Below are positions 60,846-64,000 of a stretch of 64,000 bases of DNA, one piece after another (position 1 is the first letter of the stretch; each line of letters starts with the position of its first letter). The position numbers and the translations under genes were made by a program. The notes under the pieces were generated by a model, which worked only from the letters and a program-made list of their open reading frames with translations, was not told the DNA's origin and did not search any database. This DNA is from CAWUIO01 sp963922455 (GTDB taxonomy: Bacteria; Bacteroidota; Bacteroidia; Cytophagales; Microscillaceae). The DNA lies in contig CAWUIO010000002.1 in the NCBI GenBank assembly GCA_963922455.1, positions 62,001 through 126,000 of the forward strand, in the 5' to 3' direction.

Positions 60846-61922
60846 TTATACGTACTTTTCGTTGACCTCTTTGGCTTCTTTGACAAAGGATTTCACGCGT
60901 TGTTCTTCGTCCTTACGGCAGATAAGCAAGACATTGTCAAACTCGGCCACGATGAAGTTGTCCATACCCTGAACCACCACAAGCTTGTCGTTAGGCATTT
61001 TGATGATACAATTTTGGGTATCGTGATTGATGATTTGCCCACTGATCACATTGCCTTGGGCATCTTTCTCCGAGTTTTCGTAGAGTGATTTCCAGGTACC
61101 CAAGTCCGACCAGTCAAAATCGCAAAGTACCACGTGGACATTTTGGGCCTTTTCCATGACCCCAATATCAATAGATTCGCTCATGCAGTTAGTATATACC
61201 TGCCCTACCGTTTCTTGCTCCTCGCTACCATTTAACTTGGTTCGGGCCTCATGAAAGATCTGGTGTAATTCAGGCATATGCTCGGTAAAAGCCTGGATGA
61301 TAGACTGCACATTCCAAACAAAAATACCGGCATTCCACACATATTCGCCGCTATCCAAGTATTGTTGGGCTAGCTCCAGTGGGGGCTTTTCTTTAAACTC
61401 CTCTACTTTTTTGAGCAAATTGGGATCGTTCTTGTCGTATTTGATGTACCCATAACCCGTATCGGGGCGGCTAGGGTTGATCCCTAAGGATACCAGTACA
61501 TCTTCCTTAGAGGCAGCCTCCATAGTATCCCGGACGATCCGGGCAAAATCATCTTCTTGTAAGATGACCTGGTCGGCTGGGGCCACTACCATGGTGGCTT
61601 CGGGGTTTTGCTCTACAATTTTGTAGCAAGCGTAGGCAATACAGGGAGCTGTATTCCGCTTGATGGGTTCTAACAAGATTTGCTCGTCCCGCAGTTGGGG
61701 CAATTGCTCTTTGATTTGGTCCCGGTAGAGTTCATTGCTAACGATGTAGATATTTTCGGTGGGGCAAACATCCTCAAAGCGAGCGATGGTTTGTTGTAGT
61801 AAGGACTTGCCCGTACCCAAAATGTCGTGAAACTGTTTCGGATAATTAGTGCGGCTAAAGGGCCAGAGACGGGTTCCTACTCCTCCCGCCATAATCACCG
61901 CGTAAAAATTTTTGTTTACCAT
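60846..61922 (-). CDS. manC: Mannose-1-phosphate guanylyltransferase
   Basis: Makes GDP-mannose from mannose-1-phosphate and GTP for surface polysaccharides. The 358-residue protein has the nucleotide-binding start 'VIMAGGVGTRLWPFSRTNYPKQF', 'LEPIKRNTAPCIAYACY', 'VAPADQVI', the substrate motif 'FKEKPPLELAQQYLDSGEYVWNAGIFVW', and 'VVLCDFDWSDLGTWKSLYE'. It lacks the C-terminal isomerase part of bifunctional enzymes, so it is guanylyltransferase only. It is divergent from recQ across 285 bases that show no gene. Confidence 0.95.
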   Translation of the reverse strand: MVNKNFYAVIMAGGVGTRLWPFSRTNYPKQFHDILGTGKSLLQQTIARFEDVCPTENIYIVSNELYRDQIKEQLPQLRDEQILLEPIKRNTAPCIAYACYKIVEQNPEATMVVAPADQVILQEDDFARIVRDTMEAASKEDVLVSLGINPSRPDTGYGYIKYDKNDPNLLKKVEEFKEKPPLELAQQYLDSGEYVWNAGIFVWNVQSIIQAFTEHMPELHQIFHEARTKLNGSEEQETVGQVYTNCMSESIDIGVMEKAQNVHVVLCDFDWSDLGTWKSLYENSEKDAQGNVISGQIINHDTQNCIIKMPNDKLVVVQGMDNFIVAEFDNVLLICRKDEEQRVKSFVKEAKEVNEKYV

Positions 61923-62207
61923 TTTTGATTGATTTTAAGCTCCTGAAACGGTTCTAAACTTTCGTAACAAATTTACTATTCCAAATAGATTTACTGGGTT
62001 TATTACTGAAAAAATATATATTTTTGTTTCAATACCCTGATTAAAATGATCGCTATGCTCGGCTATAAGTTAATTGGGCGAGCCGGTTTGAACCATACTC
62101 CTCTTGCTCACTTAGATCTATCAGCAAACTATTAAATCAACGTTTACACTTAATAGCGCTTGCCTGCTTATGTGCTGGTTCGCTATAATCTTTATTACCC
62201 AAGAGCG

Positions 62208-64000
62208 ATGCTTACCGAAAAATTAGACCTTAAAGAAAAATTAAAGGAAATATTTGGGTACCACCAATTTCGTGGTTTTCAGGAAGAGATAATACAGAAT
62301 ATTCTGAATCGTCAAAACACCTTTGTTTTGATGCCAACCGGAGCGGGGAAGTCTATGTGCTACCAACTTCCGGCTATTATTTCTCCGGGAACGGCCATTG
62401 TGATATCTCCCCTTATCGCTCTTATGAAAAATCAAGTGGATCAGCTCAATGCCTTGGGCATTGATGCCCAATTTCTCAACTCCACTTTGAATAAAGGAGA
62501 TATCACCCGGGTGAAGCAAGGGGTACTGGCCGAGACGACCAAATTATTATACGTGGCCCCAGAATCTTTGAGCAAGGAAAATAATGTAGCGTTTCTCAAA
62601 AAGGCCAATATTTCTTTTATCGCGATCGATGAGGCTCATTGTATTTCGGAGTGGGGGCACGATTTTCGGCCCGAATATCGCCGGATCCGGAGTGTGATCA
62701 GTGCCTTGGGTGACTTGCCGGTGATTGCTCTAACGGCAACAGCTACCCCCAAAGTACAACAAGATATCCGTCGGAACCTGCAAATGGAAGACTCTGTCGT
62801 GTTTAAATCCTCCTTTAATCGGTCCAACCTGTATTATGAGGTAAGGCCCAAAACGGCTGCCAAAAAACAACTGATTAAATATCTCAAAGGCCAAAAAGGT
62901 AAAACCGGAATTATTTACTGCATCAGCCGGAAGAAAGTAGAAGAAATTGCCGAATTTCTCAACGTGAATGACATCAATGCCTTACCCTACCACGCCGGAC
63001 TCGATGCCCAAGTGCGCGAACACAACCAAGATGCTTTTTTGAATGAGGATGCCGATGTGATTGTAGCTACCATCGCCTTTGGGATGGGAATCGATAAGCC
63101 GGATGTACGCTTTGTGATTCATTACGATGCCCCCAAGTCTTTAGAAGGATATTACCAAGAAACGGGTAGAGCCGGAAGAGATAGTATGCCAGCCGATTGT
63201 ATCATGTTTTACAGCCCGGAAGATATCCAAAAACTGGATAAATTTAATAAAGACAAACCTGTGACCGAGCGAGATAATGCCCGACACTTACTCAATGAAG
63301 TCATGCATTACGCTACCTCAGGCGTTTGTCGTCGTAAATTATTACTCCATTATTTTGGGGAGGCTTATGAGAACGATTGTGGTAATTGCAACAATTGTAA
63401 GAACCCTAACCCAAGCATTCAAGCCAAAGATGATGTCGTGCTTGCTTTAAGAGCGGTTCGAGATACTGAAGAACGTTTCCCACTATCCCATATCATAGAT
63501 GTATTAATGGGGCGAAGCAATAGCTACGTGCAAAGTTATAGACACGATCAGTTAGATATTTTTGCTAAGGGAAATCACGAGAAGTCGCCATACTGGCATT
63601 CGCTCCTGAGACAGATATTGGTACTAGGCCTGATAGATAAAGATCTAGAAAACCAAGGCATCCTAAACCTAACAGAGGAAGGCAAAGCCTATTTGGAAGA
63701 CCCCTATTTTGTGTGTCTCGTCAAAAACCACGATTACTCCCAGGTAAAAGGAGAAGACTTAGAAAGTATGGAGCTTGGCAATAGCCACCCCACCCAAGGC
63801 AATGACCCGGTTTTGTTTGAACTGCTCAAGGGACTGCGTAAAAAAATTGCCAAACAAAAAGGCTTTCCACCGTATACCATTTTCCAAGATATCTCCATGG
63901 AAGAAATGGCTACGGTATATCCTACTAGCAAAGAAGAACTCTCACAAATCAATGGGGTAGGGGCTGGCAAAGTAACGCGGTATGGCAAGCCTTTTATTGA
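62208..64000 (+). CDS. recQ: ATP-dependent DNA helicase RecQ (3' end outside window)
   Basis: A 3'-to-5' DNA helicase for recombination and fork repair. The 597 complete codons present start 'MLTEKLDLKEKLKEIFGYHQFRGFQ'. Helicase motifs are 'LMPTGAGKSMCYQLP' (I), 'FIAIDEAHCISEWGHDFRPEYRRI' (II), 'LTATATPKV' (III), 'AFGMGIDKPDVRFVIHYDAPKSLEGYYQETGRAGRD' (V/VI). The zinc site is 'SGVCRRKLLLHYFGE...NDCGNCNNCKNP'. An HRDC domain begins near residue 542 and the frame is still open at the window's last base. Length so far suggests that most of the gene is present. Confidence 0.96.
   Translation, partial: MLTEKLDLKEKLKEIFGYHQFRGFQEEIIQNILNRQNTFVLMPTGAGKSMCYQLPAIISPGTAIVISPLIALMKNQVDQLNALGIDAQFLNSTLNKGDITRVKQGVLAETTKLLYVAPESLSKENNVAFLKKANISFIAIDEAHCISEWGHDFRPEYRRIRSVISALGDLPVIALTATATPKVQQDIRRNLQMEDSVVFKSSFNRSNLYYEVRPKTAAKKQLIKYLKGQKGKTGIIYCISRKKVEEIAEFLNVNDINALPYHAGLDAQVREHNQDAFLNEDADVIVATIAFGMGIDKPDVRFVIHYDAPKSLEGYYQETGRAGRDSMPADCIMFYSPEDIQKLDKFNKDKPVTERDNARHLLNEVMHYATSGVCRRKLLLHYFGEAYENDCGNCNNCKNPNPSIQAKDDVVLALRAVRDTEERFPLSHIIDVLMGRSNSYVQSYRHDQLDIFAKGNHEKSPYWHSLLRQILVLGLIDKDLENQGILNLTEEGKAYLEDPYFVCLVKNHDYSQVKGEDLESMELGNSHPTQGNDPVLFELLKGLRKKIAKQKGFPPYTIFQDISMEEMATVYPTSKEELSQINGVGAGKVTRYGKPFI

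Noticed and set aside
35318..62095. Shared GCCGGTTTGAA string near 35324 and 62085
   Set aside because: Only about 17 bases match with no wider similarity, so chance is likely.
1..64000. tRNA, rRNA, integrase or prophage genes
   Set aside because: I looked for tRNA T-loop motifs and for integrase or phage structural motifs in the gaps and translations and found none.

Overview
The window looks like a chromosomal segment of a Bacteroidota bacterium, most likely a cytophagalean. Supporting signs are a type IX secretion (T9SS) C-terminal sorting domain on a 1531-residue protein, a DUF3098-uppP pair, DUF3570/DUF4266 proteins, DUF4836-, DUF302-, DUF547- and DUF2461-type proteins, a signal-peptide TPR-CHAT protein, and TAnnTTTG-like promoter boxes instead of sigma70 boxes. 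I saw no tRNA, rRNA, CRISPR array, prophage or intact insertion sequence. The content is mostly housekeeping and envelope genes with a few accessory modules.

Layout. 0-5.5 kb: CheY-like regulator, DUF4836-like lipoprotein, MoxR ATPase plus VWA protein, cytochrome c. 5.6-11.3 kb: coaX, an AI-2E-type transporter, then a tight run of periplasmic thioredoxin, outer-membrane protein, ApbE, a DUF4266 lipoprotein ending in GGGCGCN and DUF3570. 11.3-18.5 kb: second CheY-like regulator, folK, PP2C-type phosphatase, SDR enzyme, two divergent PlsC acyltransferases, DUF2461. 18.7-24.3 kb: small membrane protein, NAD-kinase-like protein with an altered GGDG motif behind an SPFH protein, solitary DNA methyltransferase, DUF302, uppP, DUF3098. 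24.6-35.2 kb: TPR protein, OmpH/Skp chaperone, pruA, DUF697/SHOCT protein, a 1380-residue double DUF445 protein, SanA-like protein, FkbM methyltransferase. 35.8-36.3 kb: DUF433/DUF5615 toxin-antitoxin pair. 36.9-46.9 kb: giant T9SS cargo, TPR-CHAT protein, alpha/beta hydrolase. 47-54 kb: endonuclease V, zinc-less sirtuin, tandem UspA, GMC oxidoreductase, rhodanese, YebC, LysE-type exporter. 54.7-64 kb: YggS, a LytTR regulator split by one in-frame TAG, DUF2306-like and DUF805-SRPBCC membrane proteins, DUF547 lipoprotein, mannose-1-phosphate guanylyltransferase, and recQ running off the end.

The most striking feature is not a gene. Thirteen copies of a 128-135 bp element lie between genes, about one per 5 kb. 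Their 3' half is strongly conserved and their 5' half diverges in sequence while keeping a hairpin. The two ends of each copy can pair with each other in all thirteen, and the pairing bases change together (GGCTT/AAGCC, GGCTG/CAGCC, GGCAG/CTGCC). This points to a selected folded RNA or single-stranded DNA. Seven of seven copies that can be assigned to one upstream gene point in that gene's direction, 7-76 nt after its stop codon. Two further hairpin-dense islands (36413-36622 and 52387-52530) and a 67-bp MITE-like repeat add to the non-coding structure.
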